Below, piece after piece: positions 1 through 12,479 of a DNA stretch of 64,000 nt. How positions within the stretch are numbered: the stretch's first letter is position 1; every line of letters starts with the position of its first letter. This DNA comes from Salvator merianae. Its lineage: Eukaryota; Chordata; Lepidosauria; Squamata; Teiidae. The DNA is taken from positions 46,302,742 through 46,366,741 of the forward strand of contig QVOM02000119.1 of assembly GCA_003586115.2 (NCBI GenBank), given 5' to 3'. The notes beneath the pieces are model-generated. The model searched no databases. It was not told the origin of the DNA and saw nothing but the letters and a program-made list of their open reading frames with translations. A program made the translations under genes and the position numbers.

Positions 1-1870
1 GCTTGGGGCATAGTATTTGGTAGGAGGTGGCATATGCTTGAAAATGTCATTCCAGACATAGTAAAGGCCAAGAAATTCTTGTGCATATTTACTCAGTCCT
101 ATTATGTTCATTGGGTCTTACTTAGCATTTATTATTCCAGTCTTGGAGAATGTTTTCATATTTATATCACTTAGAGCCTCATTAAATTGGGTATCTTAAG
201 TTTCCTATTGAATTCTGTTTTGATCTTTATGCAAAATGTAAGTGGACTTGTATTGATTAAACTTTGAAAGAAATCTAAAAACATTTTAAATGCATAAGAT
301 CAGCAGGAAATTAGTTCCAGAACTATGAAAAACAATTACCTCATCCTCTTCGCCAGTCTAAAGCTTACTGCAGAGTTATAAGCCCCTTCGGAAGCGTGTG
401 GAAAATGACAAAAGGTATTTTCTCTTAGTGAGAGACTTGTATTTTGTAAATATTAATCAGTATCCAAGATATATGGCATTTTAAAAAATATTTCTACATT
501 GCTATGCATCAAAGTTGAAACCAAGTAGTGTACTGTTTAGGCTTTAAGAAAAAAATGTTTTTTTCAGGGATATGAGTCCACATTGAACAGCAGATCAATA
601 GTGGAATTACCTGTGGAACACTGTGTACTAACTACCTTTGCTGTCACATCTCAAATCCACCAGTAGAAAAGACCCAGAGAAGGAACTACAGTGATCAAAT
701 ACTGTGCGAAGTGTTTGCTTTAAAAAAAATAAACCTCAGGTGTGATTTTGGAAAAGAATGGACTATTTTTGGCAGGAATTCAGCAGAGAAAATACTTAAA
801 TTGACTCACGCAGTAAGGTGTGATAAAGCTAAGTGACATGACTTATAAACCATGATAACTAAATGGAGCATTCTTATTAAGAAGGGACATGTTGCTACAT
901 ACTAACTGGAGAAGCTTATCTTCATGTCCTGCATGTGACCTTCCTAGAATCACATGCCTGGCTGCTCTGAGAAACAGGAATACATTTGGATCTCCAAGTT
1001 GGTTCACATAAGGACTACCACATCATCTGTTTTTAGTGCCATCTAAATGCTTTTTTCTTAACCCTCATTGCTGCTTTTGCTTTTCCTGAGCTGCCTTAAC
1101 GATGGCTGAACCCCCTGCACATACCTAGTACTAAGTTCAATGTGCAGTGCACTTTCATAAGCATTTACAAAATATATGTATATGGGAGAGAATAGTCCAT
1201 ACAGCTACTGAATCAGAAACATTGTTGGGTGCCAATGAGCTGGAGCTGATTCCAACTATATTATAAAACAAAGGGGCTATTAAGGGAGACCAACTGACTG
1301 CTTCACACACAGATCCAAATAAAAGGATCCCTCCCCGTAAAAACAGCATACAATAAGAGACTAACCAATTAGTCTTTTTCTGATAATGTAACCTGTTAGT
1401 GGGTGGAAAGTACACGGGAGGATAATGGTACACAAGATGCCCACAAAATTTCTAAGCCCCTCACTACACTGCACGTGAGAAAGAAGCAGAAGGGGTTGTG
1501 CCCATCTTAACTCTTAAAAGTAATAAAATTGCATATAGGTCAAAAACATATTTATTCATAGTCTGTTACTGGTTTCATCTAGCCATGTGTTAATGCTGCC
1601 TACTCTTTCGGTAAATACAGGCAAATTTGAAAGCCAAGTCAATCACAGTTGTTCCTTCTATGCATGTATATCTACCTGAACAATAGATATAAAGCAGCAT
1701 TAATGCCAAACTATTTAGAAGTGGGCAAAATCTGCATGTGTCTTAATTTCTCCCCTTTTAATGTTCAGTCAATCCTACACTAAAAACTGGATTTCAAAAG
1801 ATGATCAGCTTTCTTACTGTCATAAAACTCTTTTCTCCAAAGGCTGAAAATACCAGTCTCAAATCATTTT
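1..1870. other. 3' flank of SLC25A3, no feature seen
   Basis: AT-rich sequence with no credible exon or recognisable repeat. In human, IKBIP and APAF1 follow in this direction, but nothing of them is visible here. Confidence 0.6.
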
Positions 1871-1875
1871 ACTAG

Positions 1876-1882
1876 TTTATTT
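1876..1882 (-). terminator. Candidate SLC25A3 polyadenylation signal
   Basis: AATAAA on the minus strand about 110 nt after the stop codon. A second AATAAA lies at 1556-1551. The nearer one would give a short 3' UTR. Signal only; cleavage sites cannot be seen. Confidence 0.45.
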
Positions 1883-1991
1883 TGATGAATAGGGACAGCA
1901 AAGTGCCAGCAAGTAAGTTTTTATTCTACATTTCCATGTGTATAAAGTCTTGTGATGTTTTGCTAACCAGCCACTCAAGTCCATTATACAT

Positions 1992-2152
1992 CTACTGAGA
2001 AAGACCAAGCTTTTTCTTCAAGGATTCTGGCATCTCAGGTGGAGGTGGGCGAGGAAGCCTGAAGTAAACTTTCACAGAGTCATAGATGAACCACTGTAGT
2101 GCTGTCAGTGTGCCAATCATAATAATACGGGCAAAAAGACCCTTCCATACTC
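1992..2152 (-). CDS. SLC25A3: SLC25A3 exon 8 (last coding exon)
   Basis: 161 nt, [16 protein letters not shown] to the C-terminal KKKLGLSQ and stop TAG at 1994-1992. Includes the [12 protein letters not shown] tail that is highly conserved in vertebrate orthologues. Confidence 0.97.
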
Positions 2153-5100
2153 CTGTTGGAACACAATTGAAGTGTTAGTAATTGAAAATATTGATACATT
2201 TTATATCACATCTTTTGTTCCAAGTCCTCACCTTTGAATCCCAGTCTCTTCAGTACTTCAAGAGCTGAACTGCCCTTTTCTTTGTTCAGCACAGACACCA
2301 CGGAATCAGCAGGATGTGAAACAATGGCACAGAAGACACCAGCTGCAAATAAGTTGCATCCATTAGTTTTGAGGTATTACTTTCTTACATAGCCTAGTAA
2401 AACAGTGACACATAACTGTTACATGAACCCCTGTAACATGTATTATTTCTGGAAGCATACAGCTTTATTATCTATGACTTGTTTAATGTGTCTTGAAAGA
2501 GCCAAGGCATTTTAAAAAAATGACACCTGCCACATTGCTATTTTGGCTGAGACCCTGAATGAACTCTTAAGCGTGTCTTAGCTTTCTTATGTTCACTTTT
2601 TCTCTTCCTCCCCTAAAGACCTGTTGGTAGCATTTACTTTCATTTTTACAAAATCCTGGTTTCTGCCTGACTTCCACCTCAAGACTGTTAATTAATATCA
2701 ACTCTGAAAATAATTCAGGTTGAATTAGTTTCATATTCTGCCTAATTTGCATTAACTAAAGAATTATAAATAATAATCTTTGGTACATATGAAGTGGCAA
2801 ACAAGGATTCTGACTAAGTACTGATCATAAAATACTGCCAACGTTGTTGTTTTCCCTGCCAAAAAAGAAACCTTCTAGCCCAAACTCTGTCTAGGCTTAA
2901 TTTAACACTTTCACTTAGTGTAAACCATTCTCTTCATTTGTCTAACAGCCTATAAATATAGAATTCATACACATATTTATATATACTACAGTATTATTAA
3001 GTTTGTTTTCTTACCAATATAGCCTGCTACGAATGTAACAACAAGCTGCTCTGCTTTTGAACATTCGCTTCTTGGTTTGGGAACAACATATTTGTAAAGA
3101 GCTTCCACAGTCCTTTCAAAGCAGGCAAATTTCATCATGGTGTAGGGTATCTGCCTCATCCATAAAGGAGCAACACCTTTGTAGAAGCTTCAAAGTAAAC
3201 ACCAACAATTAGGAAACATAAATTCATATGCTTTGGGAATTATTCTGCACAACATTTAGGACATTTTGCAAAGTCTGTAACTCTTTGATGGGTCCTATCT
3301 TTCACTGTAAAATGCCCTAGGTCCAAATCTTGGTACTGTCAGACAGACTGAAGAAGAGCTATCCAATACGAAGTCAAATAAACTAATAGGTTTCGCAGAA
3401 GGCAATTTTCTCATAACAGTCTTGCCCATATAGTTCATGCACATACTAGTGAACTCCATGTGTCTCCTGGATCTAAGGAAGCATGTTGATTCACACTGCT
3501 TATATTACCTGCTATACAGTTGAGTCTTATTCAAAGTCTGTGATAGTGGACAGTATAAAAATCCAATAAATAAATAAATACCCACTGTTCTAAAAAAAGT
3601 CTAATTACACAACTTAACCTCCCCCCTTTTCTGCTTCTTGCACAATTCCAATTGTTTTTCAAGTGTCCACTAAATTAACAAAACCAGCATTTGAGAAGAC
3701 AAGGAATTCAGCTGTAACAACAATTTAAGTCTCAGCTTGCTCTAAAGAAGGAATGGGTATTCAGGCTCTTCTGCTCAAAATTCTAGAAGTATTAAGAAAA
3801 CATGTCCACACTCCAGTCAAATCCTGATAGTAGAAAATGACACGTATTATTATGCCATTTCTATCAGAACACAAGACTAGAATGAAGGTATATTATTCTC
3901 ACATGCCAATGACTCAAGCATCTTTGATGGTGCAACCATAAAGTTGCTGATTCCTCTTAGCTGGAACTGCTCAAACCCAAAGGCATAAGCAGAACTCAAC
4001 AAAAGAGAAATCAAACAAAGATGGATCTAAGGGAGCATGTTGCCTCATATTGTTTCAGAAACTCTACTACTTACTATGCAACTGAGTCATATTCAAATCT
4101 GTCCTTAAAGTTTTAACAGTAAACAGATTAGCTGAACAGCTCAAGCAGTGGATCATTTTAAGATGATTTTGGACCCTAGCTTAACGGCTGTAATACTTAC
4201 GCCCAAATGCCTTCTTCTGCATACATTTTTGGAGCAGCTTGCCTCAATGTGTTAGCATATCCAGGTTGTGTCTGAATGCGAACCTTAGCAGCTTCCATTG
4301 GAGCCAGAGCAATATCAGCAAAGAATTCTGCACTGGCAGAGGCAGCCAGGTACAGTGAAGTACGCCATAAATATGCATTTTCCTGAAACAGGTTTCAGTA
4401 AATCAAAGTTGATCATATAATACACCTCAAAAAAAAATCAGTAATAGGGGATGGGGTAAGGTATTTCTTCATGGTGCAGGGAAATTCTTACCTCTCCCAG
4501 AAGGTTGCCATATAGGATTTTGAAGACTTCATAAAAACCAAATTTGCAGAGCCCTTGCATGGAATAGCCAATAAAGGTTGGAGCCCATCCTTTTCCCAAG
4601 CCACGAACACCATCTTCTTTGAGAGTTACTGAAAACCCATTGAAGATGCTCTTATATTTTTGTGGATCCACCTGCACATGTTTGGGAAGTCACTGTTTAG
4701 ACAAACAATAGTTCACTCAACCATATCCCTACTAACAGTGTAAAAAGCGTACAGTTTATATCAGCTAAACAGGATTGGATTGAAAGTAAGACCAGAGAAT
4801 TAAGTTGTAGAAATGGGTCAGTTAAAATCACAAAGGCAAGATAAACAACATCAAAGGGCACAATTTCTAAGTTTGGAAGCCATAGTGGCAGCTTCTTGGC
4901 ACACAATGCAGAAGCCAACATTGGCCAGAATCACTTGATCCCGGCCAAGACTGGAGTGGGCCAGGGCAGTGTGCCCCAAAGGCCATCCACACTGCTGCAG
5001 CCCCATCTTTGAAGCTAAAGGCCCATGCAGCCAGAGCATCCCCCAGGAAGCTGTGCACTTTTGGATGCCATGTTCCCTTTCAGCAGCTAACATGGACTGT

Positions 5101-8100
5101 AGAAACTGCCTGAGATACTTATGGATAATGCATAGAGCTTATGAAATCTAAAACTGCAAAATATTTAGCAATTTAAACTAATACACTTAATTATAATATT
5201 CCACTCAATATGGTAGGTTCAACCTGTGATGCACCATGTAATAAAATTCTGCAATAAGCATCATTAATGCTCTTTGCTGATCATTTCCTCACTAAAGCAC
5301 CTTAAATTAAATACTATCAGCTATGAAACAATGCTTTACTGATTAAGGAAGTACTTAGTACTGCCTGTTAAATAAAAAAAGACTTAGCAACACTTTTTAC
5401 TTGCTAGGTGAATACTAGAATTAAGGTTTACTTCTATATACAGTCAGACCCCATTTTAAGTTAATTCCGCTTGTGGTGGTATTAAGCACTCCTGTTTCAC
5501 TTTTAACACATTTTCCCTAATATTAAAGGTCTGTTACTTGCTTAACAAGTTTCCTTTTAAGCGACGACTTGCCAGAACAGAACCTTCACATTAAAAGGGG
5601 TCCTACTATAATACATTCCTAAAATATTTTAGACAACAATTGACAATGCACCAGTATTAAAAATGTTCTCTGGTCCTATCTTATATCTTCCTACCTCATG
5701 TTAACCTGTACTGACTTGGTCCGTTTCACCTTTTCTCTTACTTTCTGGTCTCTTTCTGACTTCCATATGTATAGGATTACACTTTCTGCAATATATATTT
5801 GGATTGCATATAGATCAAGAAAGTTCCATCAACTTTGGCTGTTTTAGAGGGACATAACAGTTGAATCAAATTTATGGAAGACTATTTCAAAGCATTGTTA
5901 CTACTCTGTAACAAATAAACATTGTTGAAATACTTCATAGGTAGTTGCTTAACAAACCTCTACTTTATCAAAGCTGTAAGCCAAAACAGGATTAAAAAAT
6001 GAGACTCCTAGGTTTGACATTCATATTTATATCGCCTCTGAAAGTCACAAACACAAAGGCAGAATATAAATATTCCAAATATATTAAGTTTTGCCATGTG
6101 ATTTTTTTCTTTGGCAAAAGTCTTATGGAGTCTTTGAGTAATTCTTGTTAGTCTTTTCTGTGTAAGCACAAAAACTATTTTCCAAATTCCTAGTTCAGTG
6201 GTAACTCAAATCTTTAGCCATTGTTTACTATTAAGTAGCCAAAGCACCAACTTGTTCATAACTCAATTTTTTTTTCATTCAAAAATATTTCACACATAAG
6301 GAAGTTTTATTGTTAATGCTTTCCCCCCTCTAATTCTGCAGCTTCACAGCAAATCAATTATAGCACATGCATTAAGTTAAGTATTAATATTTAGTGTTTA
6401 AACATACCAAGTTAAATGTTTCTGAGGTCTGACAGATAATTTGGCCTAGAAATGTACATTTGAGTACTATAGTCACCATAACAAATTTCCCAAATTACTT
6501 TGTAATATTTCAAAAGAAATTATCCAGCTTATCAGATGGCAGTTATTTGCGGCCTTTCAACATTAAATATGACTTAATTTAGAAATCTGGGAAAACTTGT
6601 TTCATTCCACAAGAACAAAAATAATGGTTCCAATATTTGGCAACATACAAACCTGAATACGGCACTTTACTAAATCCAAAGGTACGACTGCTGTGTGTGT
6701 CAGACCACAACTTAGGACCCCACCAAAGCCACAAAGAGCATAAAACTTGAGAGAACCATATTCACAACTGTATTCTTCTGTAGCAAAAAAAAGACACACC
6801 ATGCTGTTAATTAAGACACACATGCAAAACTACAGAAACTGCTTATCTTGAGTGAGAGCAATGTTTCCATTAAAACCTTGTTTTGCTGCATTAGTACAAT
6901 TTCAGTTTTCATGCTACAGAACTCATCATATCTAACATGCAGCCAAACCTGAATTCGGCATTTAACGAGATCTAAGGGAACCAATGCTGTATGTGTGGTA
7001 CCACAGCTGATAACCCCTCCAAAGCCACAAAGGATGAAGAATCTGCCAGAACCGTATGCACAGCTATATTCTTCTGCTTAAAAAGAGATAATGCAAGTTG
7101 GAAAACTGTAAAAGTAGCATTTTGAGTTTTAGTTAAATTTTAAGTCTCTCCTAAAATAAGTTTGTTTCTCAATGCATAAGGTCAACTTAATAGCTGAATC
7201 TTTTTTTTAAAATGGTTTTGCCTAAACATATAAGTACAATTAAAATTCTGATCTGTTTTCATACACAGAACAATGTTTAGAAAGTAAAATCAACAGTATT
7301 TCTTCATTACAGCCATTTTAACCAAGGCATTGTTACTTTCACCCCATCCTCAGATATAAACGGAATTGGATTTCTATGGAAATACTAAAATTGCTACCTT
7401 GTGAATATATGAATAAAACCTTTTCAGTAAAATCAAAATGAGTTCATATATAAGACACAAATCAAACTTGTACTTTTAAGAGAATTACCGAAAGTCCTAA
7501 AAAGTCTTTTGAAATAATTGAACCAGTTATTGAAGTCAGGTTGTTTTCATGTAATTGTTAATACAATATAGCCTTGTGAACACTTAACAGGTTCCTTAGG
7601 TTCTTAAATAATTAACACAGTATCTTTCTATCTGTGAGACTGCAACCTCATGATTTTTTCAACAGAAATTATGTTAGAACCAGTGTAGGTTACAGTTTGA
7701 ATAGAAGTCATTGTCTCAAAAGTATTTAAGTACCTAATGTGCCAGATTGTCACTATTTAGATCTAAACTTTGTTATATTCACATAACCACATTAATACAA
7801 CATCCGTTGCTATAGATAACAAACCCAAAGGGAAACAGGCAGAGCATATCATTGTTTTAATTATAGCTAAACAAAATCCCCTGTTGACAGAAAACCATCT
7901 TAATATATCCTAAACAGGTATACACGTAACTATTTTCACTAGGGGGATGATCAGACACAGCATTTAATCAGTTTCTATGACGTTTTCAGCTCTGACTGTC
8001 CTGACAAAATAATGATCTTCTGTTTCTTTTATGGACTAATTGTGCAAAATCAGACTATTTCAGATAATTCCAGCTCTGAAAACATTTAAACTGATTAGTC

Positions 8101-9004
8101 CATTTACATATGCAGGTGTGTGATCGAGCTAGGAGTCTATTCTGGGTGAAACTAGACTTTATCGGGAGGGTTTCTCTTCCCCTCTCTGCCGATGTCCAAC
8201 CTTACGAGCGCTGCCATTCCCAGGACAGAACTGGGCAGCTGACCTGGGGAGCTCATTCACTCTCTCTCTGTGCTTGGTTGTTGTGCTCTGAGAAGGGGAA
8301 AAAAGAAGAGGAGGGGGAAGCGGAGAGGAGACGATAGGCAGCCAAGGCCAAACCAAGCAAAAGGGGCCAGCAGAATTCTGGGTTCCTTGGCTACCTGGGC
8401 TGCTGGCAGCTTCTCCAGGGGTCTCTCACTCAACTCAGCCTCCCTGCTAGAAGCTTGCCTGGCCCACCATCTTTCCCACTGCTGCGTGGGTCTCTGCTGC
8501 TGAGTACTGCTGACACAGATCACTGCTTGAGTTTTGTGCAAGTTCAGACTTGCGTGTAGCTGTAGCAGCAGCAGCCGCAGCAGCAGCAGCAGCATTTTTT
8601 GTCCTTTAGAGGCATGCAGACAGACAGACAGAGAGACACACACACACACACCGTGACAAGCCCCAATCAAATTTTCTTTTTGCCCCTCCCTCCCCTCCTG
8701 GCCAAAGACAGCAGGAGACCAGTCCTTTGCTAACCTGCTGGAAGGTCTCTTAGAGTCCTGTCTCACTACATGCCTCAGCCCAATCACTCAAACCCTGGCT
8801 TAGGAGATGTGCAGTGGGAATGAGGGGTGGTTGCTTGGGTGAAGGAAGAAGGCTCAGCCTCAGCTGCAGGAGCACTTAGAGAGCAAGGCGAAGCCTGCAG
8901 AAAGGCTCCCCACCCTGCCCCTGCCTCAACCCAGCCTTCTGCCCCAGCCCCCTGCCATCTAGCAACCCTACTCCATCCATTTCCTATACTGCTGGACGTA
9001 TACA

Positions 9005-9050
<46 letters not shown>

Positions 9051-12000
9051 AAACAGAGCACCGCATGTAGAGGAAGAACTGGGAGCGGAGAGTTGAGAGG
9101 ATCGTTAACACACAGAGAGAGGTGGGGGAGGACTTTTTTGTGGGGATAAGAGAAATTTTATTATTATTTTTAAACCCCAGAAAAGCAAAAAAACAAAAAC
9201 AAACTATCAGCGACCCTCCCAAAGCAGTTTCTCCCCATGCCTTGGTTCAATCCCTGAATCCTTGGTCTTAAAGGAGGAGGAGCAAGTAGACAAGAAAAAA
9301 GGTGAGGAAGGAAACAATGTGGATGTAAGGTTCCCTACTGGCTGTGTGATTTTTTCCCCATATGTTTAATAATTTGCTTTCCTCCTCCTTCCCCCCCACC
9401 CCCTCACTTCTTGGAGAAGCTAGGAGATAGGCTCTGGTTCTGGTGTGCTGTTGTCCCTGCTGGACTTCTTCCTTGCCCCTTTTTTCTTTTTTTTTTCCAA
9501 AACTCCCCTTCTCTGCTTCACTTTCATCTCCCTCCCTTGTTTGCCTGCACTGCTCTGTGTGTTGCTGTCCATACAGGAGCCTGATCCAGGATTAGGATCT
9601 AACAAGGAGATTGAAAAATATTTATTTTAATTTAAAGAAGGAAAATCTGCCCCCCATTGTCTACTGTAATATGTAGCCAAAAAAAGAGAAGGGAAGAAGA
9701 AAGGGGGAGTGAAGTGGCCTTGCCCTTCCATACAGAGAAGTCAGCCAATCAAAGAAAGAAGAGGAAGGGGACAAAACAGTTCTCTGTCAGCGGCAGAATG
9801 AAGGCTGAGGCCGGGAAGCCCAGAAACTGGAAAGTGGGCAGAGAAAGGTGTGCAGGGTCCAAATTAGAGTGGATGTTTGTCTGAACAAGTCACAATCAAA
9901 CTCAAAACCCATTGGGCTCTAGAAGGGATTATTTTCTGCTTTCTGACCATGCTCTAGGATTAAAAGGACTTGCATTTTCATCAGATGCACCAAGTATGTC
10001 AACAGGTATGTAAGAACATAAGTGTCCGAATGGATCAGATCCACAGCCATCTAGTTCAGCAGGTTGTTCTCACAATGGTCAACCAGTTGCCACCAGCAGT
10101 ACACAAACACACAGGTTGCAGTTTCTCAGCAGCTGGTCTGCAGAGGCATACCACCACCTGCTTCCATCAGGACTAATAGCCATTGATAGCTTCCACAAAT
10201 TCTCTAAACTCTTTTTTTGGAATCATCCAAGCTACTAGCCAACATGATATCTCACATTAGTAATTCTCAAACTATATGTTGTATTAAAAAAAATTCTTTT
10301 GTCTATCCTGATCTGTCTAGGATTTAGCTTCACACAGTGACCTCAGGTTCTAATATTTTAGGAAAGGGAGAAAAACTTCTTATCCACTTTGTCCAAACCA
10401 TACATAATTTTATCTACTTCTATCATGTTCCTTCTCAATCACAGGCAAGCTGCACCAACCCCTTTATCATTTTGGCTTCCATTCTCTGAACCTCCTCCAG
10501 CTCTGCTATATTTTTTCTGAGATGGTGGCCAAAATTGCAATCACACCCACATCATCAATTAGTATAAGGGCATTATTATGTTAGGATCTCTGTTTTCAAT
10601 ACTTTTTTTTTAATATCCATAACCTGCTATTGGCCTTTTTTACACTATCCACACTGTTTTTCTGAACAATTTGGTTTCACCACTAAATTTGTCTATTCTA
10701 CTGGTCATGCCTACCTCCAAGTCATTATTAATCATGTTCAAAAACAGCAGTCCCATTCTGAAATAAATCCATTTACTCCTATTCTGTTTTCTGTTCCTTA
10801 GCCAACTGCTTATCCATAATAGATGTGTCCTTTTATTAACACAGAGCCAACAAAATACAAAAACCAAACTGAACATTCACAATAGTAGGCAGCCATAATC
10901 TTACACACAGTATATCAGTGCTGCTGCAAGTGTTTGCTATGATTACTGTAGTCCTGAATACCATATAGTCACTACTTGCATAATGCACTACTTAACCATC
11001 AAGCAGTTCAAAACTGTTTTATGAAGTAACTGTCAACTACTGAAAACTGCAGGTTGGTGGAACCGTGAAAGCTCAGACCAATATTGTTAAGTCAGTGACA
11101 CCACAGGAATGAGACCCAGTCAATCAATGGCCTGCATAATAAATGTATGGTGCCACAGAGGAAAGGCAGTATGTCAAGAATACTGTGGAAAGAAGGTCCT
11201 ATCTACCAATAAACAAGTGAAGTCATTTTATCAGTCATGTAAAAGCAAAATCATGTTGTTATACAAGGAATTTATGTATATGAACACATATGTCTGCACC
11301 TGACAAGGCATATCCAGTAATCATTTTATAAGACACTAAATGTTCGTAAACCCTTTAAATACTGCAGGTCCCTCTTCAATTTTTTTGTAGCAAACTTGAC
11401 AAGTCTACCTTATAAAACTAAACTGCACCTATAGATAAAGGTTCACTATAAAAAACTCATGTGACATCACTAGAACAATGAAAAGAACAGCAGTAAGAAA
11501 ATGTTTTTACAATGGGTAATTAACACTAGCTTAAAAGTTTTACAAAGAATCAACCATGGCTTAATACAAAACCCACATCCCAGGATAGATACACAAACTC
11601 TGGACAACCCAAATTCCAAAGAGAGCTTTGTCTGCTTGCTCCAGGGTCATTCGAAGTCCGTGACCTTGTGTCTCTTTCATCTTTCCCCTTCAAAATAAGT
11701 CGTGCCAATGAAAAAATGTGCTAACAAGTTGCTAAGGAGACCCACTCTTTCGCATTATCCACGGATTTCTTCAAATCCAGCATCCCTGAGTCTCCCTACG
11801 AGTGAGGTGCAGCCTGAAGTAAAGCAACCACTTCCTAGGGAGCTTTCCCAGGTGGAATCGAAGCTACTGAATCCTGAGGCCTTCTAACCCCAAGGTCGCA
11901 GCAAGCCTTTTCCTGCCAGGCCCAAAACACAGGGTGGCTTTACCCAGGCCGTTCCAACACGAAGGAAAAAAAGTAAAGAGCTGAAGTCAGATAGTATTGT

Positions 12001-12328
12001 GAACCCAGGACAACTCGGGCCCTCGATGACCTTCCTCGTCCTCCAACATGCACACAGTGGGCACAGCCATAAAGCCTTGTTAAACAGCGATTTCAAAAAT
12101 CAAGGGAAGGGAAGCCCTAGTAGCAAATCAAGGGACGCGGGAAGTCGCCCCCGCCCGGCCACACTTACCCTCTGCGGAGGCGGCTGCCAAACTCCTCCGA
12201 GTGCACGAGGGCTCCACTGATTCGGCCGGCCGCTTTCTCAGGGTGAGGCTTTCCGGCTGCGGCTGCAGCTGCAGCTGAGGAGCATGGAATGGATTGAGCC
12301 GCGCAAGCGGCACGATGGAGGAGAACAT
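1992..12328 (-). CDS. SLC25A3: Mitochondrial phosphate (and copper) carrier; seven coding exons per transcript plus a mutually exclusive alternative
   Basis: Imports inorganic phosphate with protons (and copper) across the inner mitochondrial membrane. Joined minus-strand exons give 364 aa with exon 3A or 363 aa with exon 3B; the human forms are 362 and 361 aa. Three solute-carrier repeats are visible by their signatures: [10 protein letters not shown] (exon 3), [10 protein letters not shown] (exon 5) and [11 protein letters not shown] (exon 7). The C-terminus ends KKKLGLSQ. The N-terminal ~50 residues, starting [14 protein letters not shown], resemble the cleaved presequence of vertebrate orthologues. 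The ATG at 12328 is chosen because it matches orthologous starts and lies 18 nt inside an exon with a strong acceptor (AG at 12348-12347), so a non-coding first exon lies upstream. All introns are GT-AG and all phases agree. It lies downstream of TMPO in the same orientation, as in human. No disabling change was seen. Confidence 0.97.
2232..2342 (-). CDS. SLC25A3: SLC25A3 exon 7
   Basis: 111 nt, [18 protein letters not shown] to LKRLGFK, with the third carrier signature. Acceptor TTTGCAG, donor GTGAGG. Confidence 0.96.
3015..3187 (-). CDS. SLC25A3: SLC25A3 exon 6
   Basis: 173 nt, [15 protein letters not shown] to [11 protein letters not shown]. Completes the split alanine codon from exon 5 and ends in phase 1 at GTAAGA. 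Confidence 0.96.
4201..4382 (-). CDS. SLC25A3: SLC25A3 exon 5
   Basis: 182 nt, [15 protein letters not shown] to EEGIWA, with the second carrier signature [10 protein letters not shown]. Acceptor TTTCAG, donor GTAAGT; leaves two bases of a codon for exon 6. Confidence 0.96.
4492..4671 (-). CDS. SLC25A3: SLC25A3 exon 4
   Basis: 180 nt, 60 whole codons from [13 protein letters not shown] to GNLLGE. Contains the [12 protein letters not shown] helix of repeat 1. Acceptor TGCAG at 4672, donor GTAAGA at 4491. Confidence 0.96.
5441..5608. mobile_element. MITE-like DNA transposon remnant (Tc1-mariner/pogo type)
   Basis: 168-bp element with imperfect inverted ends CAGTCAGACCCCATTTTAA and (reverse complement) TAGTAGGACCCCTTTTAA, flanked by TA on both sides (5439-5440, 5609-5610). 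In SLC25A3 intron between exons 3B and 4. No coding sequence. Confidence 0.65.
6653..6777 (-). CDS. SLC25A3: SLC25A3 exon 3B (ubiquitous alternative exon)
   Basis: 125 nt, encoding [17 protein letters not shown] through [10 protein letters not shown]; it matches the human isoform B exon ([21 protein letters not shown]). It is one codon shorter than 3A, the same difference as between the human isoforms. Acceptor AG at 6779-6778, donor GT at 6652-6651. Only 171 bp separate it from exon 3A. Confidence 0.95.
6949..7076 (-). CDS. SLC25A3: SLC25A3 exon 3A (muscle-type alternative exon)
   Basis: 128 nt, encoding [18 protein letters not shown] through [10 protein letters not shown], the first transmembrane helix and carrier signature. 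It is assigned 3A because [10 protein letters not shown] and [12 protein letters not shown] match the human heart/muscle isoform A. Acceptor AG at 7078-7077, donor GT at 6948-6947. It shares 34 of 42 aligned residues with exon 3B. Confidence 0.95.
8563..8594. repeat. (CAG)n microsatellite
   Basis: About ten CAG/CCG triplets in SLC25A3 intron; not in any supported frame. Confidence 0.85.
9005..9053. repeat. (TC)n(AC)n microsatellite
   Basis: TC dinucleotides followed by ~12 AC units; a shorter AC run lies at 8636-8651. Confidence 0.9.
10005..10880 (-). mobile_element. Antisense fragment of the same CR1/Jockey-group LINE family
   Basis: Starts on the plus strand with the sauropsid-typical GTAAGAACATAAG...CCATCTAGTTCAGCAG and continues through TCTATCATGTTCC and CCTCCTCCAGCTC. 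Read on the minus strand, residues [22 protein letters not shown] align with the NDLDTGVSSELAKFADDTKLF core of the copy at 13.2-14.3 kb. In SLC25A3 intron 2, antisense to the genomic plus strand. Strongly decayed. Confidence 0.8.
12169..12328 (-). CDS. SLC25A3: SLC25A3 exon 2 (first coding exon)
   Basis: Encodes the start codon and presequence, [14 protein letters not shown] to SLAAASAE, plus one base of the next codon. The donor is G|GTAAGT at 12168. The exon continues 5' to about 12346, where a long pyrimidine tract ending TTGCAG marks the acceptor; the stretch 12329-12346 is 5' UTR. Confidence 0.95.
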
Positions 12329-12479
12329 GGCGGCGGCTGCAGGAAGCTGCAAGATGGGGAAGAGAAACAGACAGCAAGGTCAGGGAGAGTTTCTCTGCCC
12401 TCAAAGCGGCCAAGGCTGATCTTTCAGCAATCCGCGAGGGCACGAAAGCAAAAACAATCCCCACTCCTTCGCCCCCCGA

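Larger units (their letters stand above)
8100..9960. other. GC- and purine/pyrimidine-rich block within SLC25A3 intron 2
   Basis: Composition differs sharply from the AT-rich flanks. Holds CAG, AC, TC microsatellites and GGA/CCT-rich runs. Minus-strand 176-codon and several plus-strand open stretches are low-complexity and match no family I recognise. No coding call made. Could be an old inserted retrocopy UTR or repeat. Confidence 0.4.

Noticed and set aside
5000..5150. GC-rich stretch with overlapping ORFs in SLC25A3 intron
   Set aside because: No conserved protein and no splice signals linking it to the gene; probably an old repeat insertion.
8257..8787. Minus-strand 176-codon ORF with hydrophobic leucine run
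   Set aside because: The Leu run is translated CAG repeat (CTG on minus) and other parts are microsatellite. No conserved domain, no orthologue recognised, lies in an intron.
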